Source: Terrimonas rubra (lineage in GTDB: Bacteria; Bacteroidota; Bacteroidia; Chitinophagales; Chitinophagaceae). From it: DNA of 64,000 bases. The notes below the pieces were generated by a model. The model saw only the letters and a program-made list of their open reading frames with translations. It searched no databases and was not told the origin of the DNA. Location of the stretch: contig NZ_JBHUOZ010000003.1 of NCBI RefSeq assembly GCF_042686025.1, positions 868,001-932,000 of the forward strand, read 5' to 3'. Shown piece after piece: positions 16,321 to 25,107 of this stretch. How positions within the stretch are numbered: the stretch's first letter is position 1; the number at the start of each line of letters is the position of its first letter. Both the position numbers and the translations under genes were made by a program.

Positions 16321-17649
16321 TTAATGAACCGCTTGCCCGTTTACCTGTACGTTCTTCAGGGTAAAATTCCGTACATGATCTTTATTCAGGTTCGATTTCT
16401 CTGCCCTGATATCCAGGTTCTCAAAAGTAAAATTGCTGAGCTTATCATGTTCACCCGGTGCTACATCAAAAAATACGGTACATGTCAGCTTAATATTTTT
16501 CAGACTGATATGATCGGAGACAGACGGGGGCGGGTCTTTTCGTCCCTTCAGGTCAAAGAATTGTTTCCAGGGCTTTACAAAAATCAAGCTGTAGGCATTA
16601 CCGGTGATATTCTCCACACTGATGTATTCGTATTGCTGTGGTGTGTCGGGACGCATTTTTAACCATAATACTCTTTTGGCTTCATCAATTTTGCAGTTAC
16701 GCATGATGATGTTTTTATTGTGTATGGCTTCGCTGCCACAGGTGAGTGCAGAGTGACAAAAGCCGAACTCGGTATCTTCAATAATGATATTGGTATTGGC
16801 GCCGTTACCGGCTGTGGTATCAGCCCACGGGCCTTTGCCGCCTTTTAAGGCAATGGCATCGTCGTTTACAGATAAATAACAACCTTTGATCAACACATTA
16901 TTACATACATCCAGGTCAATGGCATCGGTACTGGGTGCTTTAATGGGCTCATAGGGTGAAGTAATGCGTACGTTCAGTATTTTAATATTATTGCACTGGT
17001 AATAATGGCTGGACCAGAAGCCTGCATTCTGCAAGGTTATATCCTGTAATTGTACATTGTTACTGTTCCAGATAAATACAAGGCGTGGACGGGATACTTC
17101 CAGATTGGTACATTGCGGGTTCTCTTTCCGTCTTTGCCAGAAGGCTTCCCAGTATTTTTTACCGTTACCATCGATGATGCCTTTACCTGAGATGGTAAAG
17201 CCATCCACTCCATAGGCGTTCACCACTGCGGGGAAATAATCCAGGTTTTGCCCCTCCATCCTTGAAGGTATGATGGGGTAGTGGGCAATATCATCCGAGC
17301 CTTTTAAAACGGCTCCTTCTGATACGTATAAATGGGTTTTGGGTTTAAAGAATAAAGCGCCGGTTAAAAAAGTTCCTTTGGGTATAATGATAACACCACC
17401 TCCCTGTTTGGATGCTTTATCAATAATGCGTTGTAAAATGGCGGTTTGTAATTTACTACTGTCCTTTACGGCGCCATGCTTTGTAATAATAAACTGCTTA
17501 CCCAGTTTTTTATAATTAACTTTTGTCGTGTCTTTAAACCAGGCCGGGATAATGCTTCCGTCAGGGAAACGATCGGCTGCACTTGACTGTGCTACAACAG
17601 CAATAGCGGTGCAAAAAAATAAGGTTACCAGCAGGCTTGTAAACTTCAT
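16321..17649 (-). CDS. Glycoside hydrolase family 28 (polygalacturonase-like)
   Basis: A secreted right-handed beta-helix enzyme that hydrolyses galacturonic acid-containing pectin chains or related uronides. The signal peptide ends at about AVVAQ; ATG 17649 (MKFTSLL) or 17655 may be the start. After a pectate-lyase-like GGGVIIIPKGTFLTGAL segment, the GH28 catalytic motifs appear as STDAIDLD (NTD position), NDDAIALK (the DD pair), LTCGSEA (GHG position, with S-E instead of the usual histidine) and RVLWLKMRP (RIK position). The changed GHG motif is seen in some Bacteroidota GH28 proteins. It follows the large GH2 gene with a terminator between them. Confidence 0.85.
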   Translation of the reverse strand: MKFTSLLVTLFFCTAIAVVAQSSAADRFPDGSIIPAWFKDTTKVNYKKLGKQFIITKHGAVKDSSKLQTAILQRIIDKASKQGGGVIIIPKGTFLTGALFFKPKTHLYVSEGAVLKGSDDIAHYPIIPSRMEGQNLDYFPAVVNAYGVDGFTISGKGIIDGNGKKYWEAFWQRRKENPQCTNLEVSRPRLVFIWNSNNVQLQDITLQNAGFWSSHYYQCNNIKILNVRITSPYEPIKAPSTDAIDLDVCNNVLIKGCYLSVNDDAIALKGGKGPWADTTAGNGANTNIIIEDTEFGFCHSALTCGSEAIHNKNIIMRNCKIDEAKRVLWLKMRPDTPQQYEYISVENITGNAYSLIFVKPWKQFFDLKGRKDPPPSVSDHISLKNIKLTCTVFFDVAPGEHDKLSNFTFENLDIRAEKSNLNKDHVRNFTLKNVQVNGQAVH

Positions 17650-17832
17650 ATACATGGCAATTGTTAGTTAACGCTCTTTTATGTTATCACTGTTGTATGC
17701 ATACTGCTGTAAACTACAGTTTAAAATCTTAAAACAATGCAAAACAAATAGTGTATAAGGGGTTCAAGTTAATGATTTAAAACAGGCTGACTAACCTGTA
17801 GTGTAGGCTCCTGTTTTTGCCTGGTATATAAA

Positions 17833-17865
17833 ATAAAAGCCCGCATGGTAAGTGCAGGCTTTTAT
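17833..17865 (-). terminator. Terminator after the GH2-CBM32 gene
   Basis: ATAAAAGCC (17833-17841) pairs with GGCTTTTAT (17857-17865), with extra GCA/TGC pairing next to the loop. It lies 18 bp beyond the stop of the GH2 gene on the minus strand and ends in TTTTAT. Confidence 0.7.
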
Positions 17866-17883
17866 AAGGGTAAGCATTCTTCA

Positions 17884-20800
17884 TTATTCGAGAACAGTAA
17901 ACTCTGCGCCGGCAGCATAATCCTGTCCGCCTTGTTCACTTAAACCTGTAAAGCGGATATACCTGGCTTTAACAGGTTTATCAAAGATTACTTTTTTCAG
18001 TGCAGGCCCTTTATCAAAGCTTGCTTTTTCTATGATCGTCTTCCAGCTAATATTATCATCACTTACCTGTATGCTGTAATCTTTTATAGCGCCATTTGTA
18101 CTGTTTTGACGGGGCAGGTAGGTAAACCCTTTAATGGTTTGGGTATTGCCCATGTCAAAATCTACCCAATGCGGGTATTTGGCTACAGTAACCGAATACA
18201 TGGTATGCCAGTTCGTGGCAGGGTCGCCATCTACCAGGTATTCGGCATTGCCTTCACCCGCTTCCTGGCTGCTGGCATTAATAACTCTTATGGGTACCAA
18301 AGCTATTTTTTCAAAGGTATTGCTCACTTTATTAACGGGGTCATGGATAAACCAGGCCGTTACTTCACCACCCTCGCGTAAATACACGGAGGTTTTATAG
18401 TCCTGTACCGGGCCGTTGTTGATGCTAAAACGGATGGCCTCATTTTTAACTGACCTTATTTCCATTCTTCCATCGGTTCCCCGTGTAATGGCCAAAGGCA
18501 CTTTACCGGCGGGGCTTACATTGGCAACTGCACTAAGGTCTTTGTTAGCCGGGCGGATGATAAAGCCGAAATTGGTCTGCAGGGCTTTTACCCGGTCCGG
18601 CTCCAGCGGGCCTCCCTGGCCGCAGCTGTTACCACCCAGGCCGGTTACCGCTTCATTCAGCTCCAGGTAGGTGTCATTGGCTTTGGGTAACTGGTAGGGG
18701 TGTGGTGCCTGGATCATGTCAATGGCTGAATACTGCGAGGCCGATGCCGTCATATGGTCCTGTGTGGACAGGAATACGGCCCCTTCGCCGGCAGCATTGG
18801 TTAGGGCTACCCAGCGCAGGTCTTCACGGTTGCCCATATCCTGCGGTTTGATAAAATCAACAAACTGGTCCGCTACCGTGCTCTTATACTGTCCGATCAG
18901 TGAACCTGCTTTACGATCGGCATAATTATCATAAGGGCCGCGGCCATAATAGGTGTAATTCGCCAATTGCTTCGGTACGTTCATAATATAACCCAGCTTC
19001 GCCAAAGTAAGGCCCGGTTTATTGGAGCTGATACTCGATTGCAGTTCAACAGAACCATCGGGATAGATCGTATAGAACTGGTGAGTGATGAATTTAAAAT
19101 CTGCAGGACCGAATGGCTGGCTGGTCAGCTCTTCTATTTTATTTCTGCCAGAGTTGGGTTTGCCCAGGATTTTTGCGCCATTGGGCGCCTGCGATACCAC
19201 GGTAAAAGCAGCCGTAACGGTGCCGTCATTATTTTGTGTGAAATGACTGCTTACAGCCCGGTGCTGCAGGTTGTGTAAGCCGTTGGAAAACCAGGACGGA
19301 TATGCCCAATTGTCATTATCAAGATAAGCCCTGAAGGCATTCAGCCGGGGACCTTTCCCTTTTGTAATAATTTTATTACCGCTATATTGAAGACTGTAGA
19401 GGCTTCCTGTTGTCTTGTCAAATTGTGCGACAAAATGATCGCCGCTCACCGTTTGAATATTACCGGCGGAAGGGCTATAAAGGGCTTTACCGGAATTCCC
19501 ATTTTTAGACACTGTAGCAATGGACGGTTTTTGGCTAATGGCTTTCACCAGGAACTGTTCTTCCGCCTGCACATAACCTTTCTCAGCCCAGGGTTGTTTG
19601 TTTTTTTGTAAAAACCGGATAGTGACAAAATATGCTGAACCCGGTTTGAGTAAATCGTACCTGTATGGGATGGTAATTTCTTTTTCCGATCGGGGATTTA
19701 TCGTTCCGGTAGGTATCAACCCACTCGCAGCCGGTTTACCATCTTCCGTTAAAGTCCAGGAAATGTCGAATTCGTTCAGGTCTTTAAAATAGAATTTATT
19801 AAAAATGCGGAACAGGCCTTTCTGCACATCTGTTTCTTTAACCACTACTTCCTGGTAAACTTTTTTCACCTCGTAATATTGGGGTTTAGGTTTCCTGTCA
19901 CCGAAAAGGAGGCCGCACATGGAAAAATGTCCGTCGTTGGGTGTATCGCCAAAATCGCCGCCATAGGCAAGATATTTTGTACCTGTTTTTTTATCGTAAT
20001 GGTAGAGCGAAAGATCCAGCCAGCTCCAGATGGCCCCGCCCATAAAATGATTGGTTGATTCCATGGCTTCCCAATAGTCAACAAGGTTGCCACAGGCATT
20101 GCCCTGGGAGTAGGCATATTCTGATATATGGAAGGGGTATTTTATTTTATAATCGCCTTTTACGGCCCCCTGTACCCATGCTATGGAAGGGTATTGGTTA
20201 GAGCCGATATCGACAATGTCATTATTGCGCTCGTACTGCACCGGCCTGGAAGTATCAAATGCTTTTAAAGCTTCATAAGCTGCTGTAAAATTTTTACCGG
20301 GCCCGCCTTCATTGCCTAATGACCAGAGTACTACGGAAGGACGGTTATAGGTAGCATGGGCCATTTCCATTACCCGGGCGATATGGGCCGTTTTCCATTC
20401 GGGCGGATGCGAGAGAGATTCTGCTCCATAATAATATTCATGTGATTCTATATTAGCCTCATCTTCTACATAAATGCCGTACTTGTCGCAGAGATAGTAC
20501 CAGTAAGGATCATCCGGGTAATGTGAATTTCTCACATGGTTAATATTAGCCCGCTTCATCAGGATGATCTCCTCTTCCATCATGGCATGTGTAATGGCAT
20601 GACCTGTTGCCGGGTGGCTTTCGTGGCGGTTAACGCCTCTTAGTTTTACAGTTTTACCATTGATATAATAATACCTTCCGGCCAGTCCGAATTCATCTTT
20701 TTCGGCCGGGGTGTCTTTTATTTCTACTTTACGGAAGCCCACATGAACCGATACGGTCTCCACGATTTTACCCGCGGCATTTTTCAGCTCCGCGATCAGT

Positions 20801-21927
20801 GTGTAGCGGTATGGTTTTTCTGCCGACCATTGATAAGGGTTCTGCACTTTCATTACTGTTGCAGCAGCTTTGGTGACTGACTGCGGTGATACGGCATCCA
20901 CCGTTGTTTTTGCTACCGCGTTCGCCATCTTCACATTATCATCCCCATACAAATTGTTTGCATAAAGAGCGTATGTTACGGTATAACCTTTGGCAACAGT
21001 TGTATGAAGGTTTCTTATATCGGCATTAATGGTTAAAGAGCCGTCTTTATAATGGGCATCGAGGTCGGGAAGCACTCTTATATCCCGTATATGTACTTTG
21101 GGAACAGCGGTTAATGCCACGGTGCGGAAAATGCCGGGCAGCCGGAATATATCCTGTGATTCCAGGAAAGAGCCATCGGAGAGGCGGTACACTTCCACCG
21201 CCACTGTATTCTTTCCTTTCTGTAAAAAGGTGGAAATATTAAAGCTGGCCAGGTTCCTCGAGTTTTTAGAAAACCCGACATATTTCCCATTGATCCACAG
21301 GTAAAAAAAACAATCCACACCGTCGAAATTCAAAAATACTTCGCGTCCGTCCCAGTCAGCGGGTATGTCAAAATCACGGCGGAAAGAGCCTACTTCGTTC
21401 CGGTACTGGTAGGTTGTCCAGTCTTTTGGCGGTTCACGCATAACGCCTTTTTTCCAGTCGTTCACTTCTATTTTATGGTAAAAGATCACGGGCTGGTTTA
21501 CATAAATGGGCACGCCATATTTAAGGCTTCCGTCTTTTTGTATGCCGGTAATATTCCAGGAAAGCGGCACGGCCACATTATCCCAGCCGGATACATTATA
21601 ACCTGCCTGATAAAAATCCTTAGGACGTTCTTCCGGGTTTTTGGCGAAGTGAAACTTCCAGCTACCGTTTAATGACTTCCAGTATCTGGAATTTTCGGGA
21701 AGTACCTTACGGGCGCTGGTTATATCCTGGAATGAAAAAAAATAAGCCCTGGGTTGTTCCTTGTTTAAGGATAAGCGCTGGGGTGACTGCCATTCCTCCC
21801 CTGAAGGAGCAATCGTAGTACCGTATTCAAAGCCTTGCAGTAAAGGAGCCTGGGCAGTGGTGTTAGCAACGGCCAAAAATAAAAAAGCAATAAGGATAAA
21901 AGCAGCAGGTGTTTTCTGTTGAAGCAT
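17884..21927 (-). CDS. GH2 beta-galactosidase (LacZ-type) with C-terminal F5/8 (CBM32) domain
   Basis: A large secreted beta-galactosidase-like enzyme. ATG 21927 (MLQQKTPAAF) gives a good signal peptide ending at NTTAQ; the frame is open to 21957. The order is GH2 sugar-binding domain, immunoglobulin-like domain, TIM barrel with RGVNRHESHP, acid/base E540 in SLGNEGG and nucleophile E603 in HISEYAYSQGN, then the LacZ domain-5 region and a final discoidin/F5/8-type-C domain (AEYLVDGDPATNWHT...WVDFDMG). Family knowledge places such proteins in galactan or pectin side-chain breakdown; the GH28 downstream supports that inference. Periplasmic or surface location is likely. Confidence 0.9.
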   Translation of the reverse strand: MLQQKTPAAFILIAFLFLAVANTTAQAPLLQGFEYGTTIAPSGEEWQSPQRLSLNKEQPRAYFFSFQDITSARKVLPENSRYWKSLNGSWKFHFAKNPEERPKDFYQAGYNVSGWDNVAVPLSWNITGIQKDGSLKYGVPIYVNQPVIFYHKIEVNDWKKGVMREPPKDWTTYQYRNEVGSFRRDFDIPADWDGREVFLNFDGVDCFFYLWINGKYVGFSKNSRNLASFNISTFLQKGKNTVAVEVYRLSDGSFLESQDIFRLPGIFRTVALTAVPKVHIRDIRVLPDLDAHYKDGSLTINADIRNLHTTVAKGYTVTYALYANNLYGDDNVKMANAVAKTTVDAVSPQSVTKAAATVMKVQNPYQWSAEKPYRYTLIAELKNAAGKIVETVSVHVGFRKVEIKDTPAEKDEFGLAGRYYYINGKTVKLRGVNRHESHPATGHAITHAMMEEEIILMKRANINHVRNSHYPDDPYWYYLCDKYGIYVEDEANIESHEYYYGAESLSHPPEWKTAHIARVMEMAHATYNRPSVVLWSLGNEGGPGKNFTAAYEALKAFDTSRPVQYERNNDIVDIGSNQYPSIAWVQGAVKGDYKIKYPFHISEYAYSQGNACGNLVDYWEAMESTNHFMGGAIWSWLDLSLYHYDKKTGTKYLAYGGDFGDTPNDGHFSMCGLLFGDRKPKPQYYEVKKVYQEVVVKETDVQKGLFRIFNKFYFKDLNEFDISWTLTEDGKPAASGLIPTGTINPRSEKEITIPYRYDLLKPGSAYFVTIRFLQKNKQPWAEKGYVQAEEQFLVKAISQKPSIATVSKNGNSGKALYSPSAGNIQTVSGDHFVAQFDKTTGSLYSLQYSGNKIITKGKGPRLNAFRAYLDNDNWAYPSWFSNGLHNLQHRAVSSHFTQNNDGTVTAAFTVVSQAPNGAKILGKPNSGRNKIEELTSQPFGPADFKFITHQFYTIYPDGSVELQSSISSNKPGLTLAKLGYIMNVPKQLANYTYYGRGPYDNYADRKAGSLIGQYKSTVADQFVDFIKPQDMGNREDLRWVALTNAAGEGAVFLSTQDHMTASASQYSAIDMIQAPHPYQLPKANDTYLELNEAVTGLGGNSCGQGGPLEPDRVKALQTNFGFIIRPANKDLSAVANVSPAGKVPLAITRGTDGRMEIRSVKNEAIRFSINNGPVQDYKTSVYLREGGEVTAWFIHDPVNKVSNTFEKIALVPIRVINASSQEAGEGNAEYLVDGDPATNWHTMYSVTVAKYPHWVDFDMGNTQTIKGFTYLPRQNSTNGAIKDYSIQVSDDNISWKTIIEKASFDKGPALKKVIFDKPVKARYIRFTGLSEQGGQDYAAGAEFTVLE

Positions 21928-22621
21928 GTATAGCGTGTTTTGTTTTACTGTAAGCAATCTTGGATAATCATCATTCCTGTAGAATTTTCAGTTGCGCCTG
22001 TTTTTATTGGGGCGTGTAGATAAGTATGGCAGGAGTAAACTTACAGTAAAAATAAATGTCAAAAACACATTTATTAATTTCAATCGGTTACAGTGAATAA
22101 AAAATTATGGTCTGTGTGTATTGTACTCTTTAAATTGTTCAAAAGAAGATATTGATTGTTCATATTTAGTCATGCTGGTAAATAGCAGCTGATGTGTTAG
22201 AGGCTTTAATTTTGAAATCTGGATAAAGTTCTATTTCTAAAAAAAAATCTTCTATGCACTTAGTATATGGTATTCCGTTGGTTTTTTTGGATTATAAAAT
22301 CATCCCCTGAATCTTATTCATTTTGTAGATTAATACCGTGTTATCTGTTGCTGTCGATGAAACTTTATACCACCTATCAAAGAGTCAAAGATGAAGAATT
22401 TTTCCTTTTAAAGCGTTTTACGGAAAACCGTATGGATACTAAAATTACCAGGCCGATATTTGGCCGGTACTGTTAGTAAAAGTGTGCTTAAGTATTTCCC
22501 TTCGCAGGGTAAACAGCTTTATTAGATGCCTTGAACGAAGAAAGCTCGTTGTTCCTTCTTGCTCGGTTATGCGGCAAGTCCTCACTGCGTGCAGAATAAA
22601 TGATAGATAATATAATTAATT
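21928..22621. other. AT-rich intergenic stretch before the Kiwa genes, no supported gene
   Basis: Nearly 700 bp separate the GH2 start from the next convincing gene. A 69-codon open frame at 22267-22476 has no recognisable domain, and its codon use does not look coding. The stretch 22535-22600 is slightly more GC-rich and different in texture from its surroundings. I find no tRNA, transposase or clean att repeat. It probably contains the promoters of both flanking genes and may be remnant sequence left by the insertion of the Kiwa genes. Confidence 0.5.
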
Positions 22622-23230
22622 ATGCCAAGTGGAAATCCTCATCTTCTCAAACGGCCATCTCTTTTTGCGATGTTCTGCCTTTCTTACTTGCCTTTGCTTT
22701 TTTTATTGATTGTGAAGGTGATGATGGCAAACAGGTCATTTTTGTATTACGCAGGTTTTAATAAAGAAAGTATAATAACGTTTACAGAAAAGTTTGGCTT
22801 TGTAATAATTTTAGTATTGCTTTCCTTATACGCCATAATTGGTACCAAGCTTACTCTTGCAAATATCAAACGTATTGAAAGTAATGCTTTTCCAGTTACC
22901 ATTAGTTCAATAAAGCCTAAAAATGAAGAAGCATTATCTTATTTGGCCACTTATGTATTGCCTTTATTAGCCCAAGGCCAGATAGGGTACTTCGAATACA
23001 TCGCCTTTGTAGTATTGTTTGGTATTTATTATAAACTCTATGCTACGTCCAGTCTGATTTTAATAAATCCTATTCTTAACCTAAAATATGGTCTTTACGA
23101 AGTAGAATATTTAAAAGGTGATACAACTATTCCCAAAAGTGCTATGATTATTTCCGAAAACAAATGGATTAACGAAGAAGATGATCTGCAAATAGTCAAA
23201 CTGAGTCATCGTCTTTATTTCGCTTACTAA
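22622..23230 (+). CDS. kwaA: KwaA-like membrane protein of a Kiwa antiphage system
   Basis: A 202-residue integral membrane protein with four hydrophobic segments (about residues 15-35, 55-78, 102-115 and 120-145) and a short cytoplasmic tail with YGLYEVEYLKGD and IVKLSHRLYFAY. KwaA of the two-gene Kiwa system is a four-helix membrane protein of about this size that works with the DUF4868 protein KwaB against phages. The next gene, 12 bp downstream, looks like KwaB, and that pairing is the main argument. The gene is clearly more AT-rich than its neighbours, which suggests transfer. Identification is from overall layout and tail pattern, not an alignment. Confidence 0.68.
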   Translation: MPSGNPHLLKRPSLFAMFCLSYLPLLFLLIVKVMMANRSFLYYAGFNKESIITFTEKFGFVIILVLLSLYAIIGTKLTLANIKRIESNAFPVTISSIKPKNEEALSYLATYVLPLLAQGQIGYFEYIAFVVLFGIYYKLYATSSLILINPILNLKYGLYEVEYLKGDTTIPKSAMIISENKWINEEDDLQIVKLSHRLYFAY

Positions 23231-23242
23231 CAAAACAAGTAT

Positions 23243-24277
23243 ATGACGCCAAAAAAGTTGCTTAAAGAGCTACATGAATTTACCAATGCTGATGCTGTTC
23301 ACATGTATATTATCGAGCGCAAGTTAAAGTCAAATGTAAAGTCTTCGTCTAGGCCATCAGAAAAGTTTCAATACATACCCGTTCAAATCAATCTCAGCCC
23401 AGAGCTTGTTCCTCTGGTGTCAGGCATGTTAAAAAAGGCGATTGAACAAAAAGTAACTGAAGATATTCAGATATTAGATTATGAACCTATTGATGATACT
23501 TTAGAAAAAGTATATACTTACTCTGATCTAGGGAAAATTACCGGATTTAAAGAGTTTTTAGCCAACCTCGGCAACGAGATGAAAACACTTACCTCTTTTA
23601 AAGAATTAGAAGATTTGGAGAAAGCCTGGGCGTTATGTTATGGCTATTATGATGCTAACAAAAAAAAGTGGCTCTATTGCATAAAAAAGTTATCGCCAAA
23701 GAAAATTGCAGTCGAGGTTAATGTTAATACTACAGTTAAAGAAGCTATAAAGTATGGTATACAGTCGTTTTTTGATATTAAGACTCAAATGCTGAAACCA
23801 TTAAATGGCTTCTCTATTAATCTTGATCCAAGCATTGATATGGTTTACCATGACGAGACTATATACATATTTCAGAAAAAAGCCTTTGAAGAATTAGCGA
23901 GTCTTACCGAAGAATTTGAAGAACTAGCGAAGGATGTTGTACAAGAATTAGAAAACCTGGAAATAGTAGAGGGTGCTACTTTTATTGCCAGTGTTGTGGC
24001 TGATAAACCTTCTTTTCGAAACAAATTGATTAAAGCGCAAGTAATCGGTAATATAGAATTTTTAAGTGGGAAGGAAGCGAAAGAGGTAAAAAAGGAATTT
24101 AACCGAGTTGGAAAAAGATTAAATATCAAATTCAATTTTGGTGCTGATGGTAAAATATTGGTCGCAAATGATGATGATGCTAAAAATATCATTAACGTGC
24201 TGTGTGAGCTTTATAAAGAAGGCCTCTTCGGAGGTAAAATATTTGAATCACCTGCTGGTAGAATTAAGAAATCATAA
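23243..24277 (+). CDS. kwaB: KwaB-like DUF4868 protein of a Kiwa antiphage system
   Basis: A 344-residue soluble protein, slightly longer than typical KwaB. The second half has the DUF4868 pattern: a hydrophobic strand and aromatic (IDMVYHDETIYIFQKKAFEEL), a charged helix (TEEFEELAKDVVQELENLEIV), a segment of buried strands (NIEFLSGKE), and a C-terminal part ending in LCELYKEGLFGGKIFES. KwaB is reported as the DNA-binding effector that acts with membrane-bound KwaA when phage attaches or injects. The gene is AT-rich like kwaA and the two are tightly spaced, so they form one operon. A longer N-terminal domain of unknown role precedes DUF4868. Confidence 0.7.
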   Translation: MTPKKLLKELHEFTNADAVHMYIIERKLKSNVKSSSRPSEKFQYIPVQINLSPELVPLVSGMLKKAIEQKVTEDIQILDYEPIDDTLEKVYTYSDLGKITGFKEFLANLGNEMKTLTSFKELEDLEKAWALCYGYYDANKKKWLYCIKKLSPKKIAVEVNVNTTVKEAIKYGIQSFFDIKTQMLKPLNGFSINLDPSIDMVYHDETIYIFQKKAFEELASLTEEFEELAKDVVQELENLEIVEGATFIASVVADKPSFRNKLIKAQVIGNIEFLSGKEAKEVKKEFNRVGKRLNIKFNFGADGKILVANDDDAKNIINVLCELYKEGLFGGKIFESPAGRIKKS

Positions 24278-24517
24278 CTGAATTACCGCTTATTTTGTCC
24301 CTTCGTCAAGAACCGAAAAGGCAACTCCCTTGAACAGTGTTTGATTCATTGAATTAGTATCGCGATTTCCTGTTTATGTTCTGACAAAGATGCGGGCCAC
24401 TTTTATAATATTGGTAATTTGTTGTAATAGTAAATGTCAATAATGTTATCCAGTTTAATTCTTCAAAATTAGATTATAGGTGATATTTAATCTCAAGAGG
24501 TAAATCTACCAAAACAA

Positions 24518-24547
24518 AAAAGGTAACCAATTGCTTGATTACCTTTT
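24518..24547 (-). terminator. Terminator after the tRNA-Leu(UAA) gene
   Basis: AAAAGGTAA (24518-24526) pairs with TTACCTTTT (24539-24547). Read on the minus strand it ends in a run of T and begins four bases after the tRNA-Leu 3' end. Confidence 0.75.
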
Positions 24548-24550
24548 GAG

Positions 24551-24636
24551 TGCCCCGGAACGGACTTGAACCGTTACGGCCATTGCTGGCCACAGGATTT
24601 TAAGTCCTGCGTGTCTACCAATTCCACCACCAGGGC
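24551..24636 (-). tRNA. tRNA-Leu (anticodon UAA)
   Basis: The minus strand folds into an 86-base class II tRNA. The acceptor stem is GCCCTGG/CCGGGGC, the anticodon stem CAGGA/TCCTG encloses CTTAAAA, giving anticodon UAA, and the long variable arm is GGCC...GGCC. The T arm contains GGTTCAAGTCC. CCA is not encoded. Confidence 0.95.
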
Positions 24637-24654
24637 AATGATGTTGGAAAAAAA

Positions 24655-24672
24655 ATCCCGCAGGTGCGGGAT
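24655..24672 (-). terminator. Hairpin between the two tRNA genes
   Basis: ATCCCGC (24655-24661) pairs with GCGGGAT (24666-24672) around AGGT. On the minus strand it lies just after tRNA-Gly and is followed by eight T (24655-24648), so it looks like a terminator, yet tRNA-Leu follows only 12 bp later. Confidence 0.65.
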
Positions 24673-24677
24673 CGTTG

Positions 24678-24750
<73 letters not shown>

Positions 24751-24794
24751 ATTTGCTGTTTTAATTTGTTCAGCATCAAAGAACTTTGGGAGTG

Positions 24795-24827
24795 CAAAAT
24801 TAAGGATTTGCGACCTTATAAAACAAA
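24795..24827 (-). promoter_or_regulatory. Promoter of the tRNA-Gly/tRNA-Leu genes
   Basis: On the minus strand TTTG (24827-24824) and TAATTTTG (24802-24795) match the Bacteroidota -33 and -7 boxes with a 21 bp spacer. The bases after the -7 box, CACTCCCAAA, are identical to those after the -7 box of the tRNA-Lys promoter at 26419. Confidence 0.65.
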
Positions 24828-24843
24828 TTTTTTCGAAAAAAAA

Positions 24844-25062
24844 TTATTTATATTTTGGAGTGTATAAGGTGCTCTCCTGGATAGTCACCTGAGGCTTCTC
24901 AAACTTCTTAGTATAAAGTTTATAGCAACCACCAAAAGCAAAAGCTACCAGACAGGCAATGCTCAAATAGAAAATAAAACCGGAAGAAGATACCCAGCTA
25001 TGAGTAAAATCTTTATCCTGGATTTTTTGCAGTTCCTTTTTATAATCTTCTGTATGTGACAT
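24844..25062 (-). CDS. Small single-pass membrane protein, function unknown
   Basis: A 72-residue protein with a charged N-terminus (EDYKKELQKIQDKDF), one transmembrane helix at about residues 27-48 (FIFYLSIACLVAFAFGGCY) and a basic C-terminal tail. No family is recognised. The reading frame starts with ATG 55 bp after the glycosyltransferase gene end region on the same strand, and its amino-acid composition looks like a real membrane protein. It may be co-transcribed with the upstream glycosyltransferase, but nothing ties their functions. Confidence 0.6.
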   Translation of the reverse strand: MSHTEDYKKELQKIQDKDFTHSWVSSSGFIFYLSIACLVAFAFGGCYKLYTKKFEKPQVTIQESTLYTPKYK

Positions 25063-25107
25063 CGTTATAAATTGTTGCGCAAAAATAAGGATTCAATCCA
25101 AAAAACC

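Noticed and set aside
22267..22476. 69-codon open frame as a gene
   Set aside because: No domain, no context and non-coding-like composition; it lies in AT-rich spacer DNA.
22500..24636. att-type duplication of the tRNA-Leu 3' end around the Kiwa genes
   Set aside because: I looked for the tRNA 3' sequence near 22500-22620. Only short chance matches such as CCTTGAAC were found, and no integrase gene is present.
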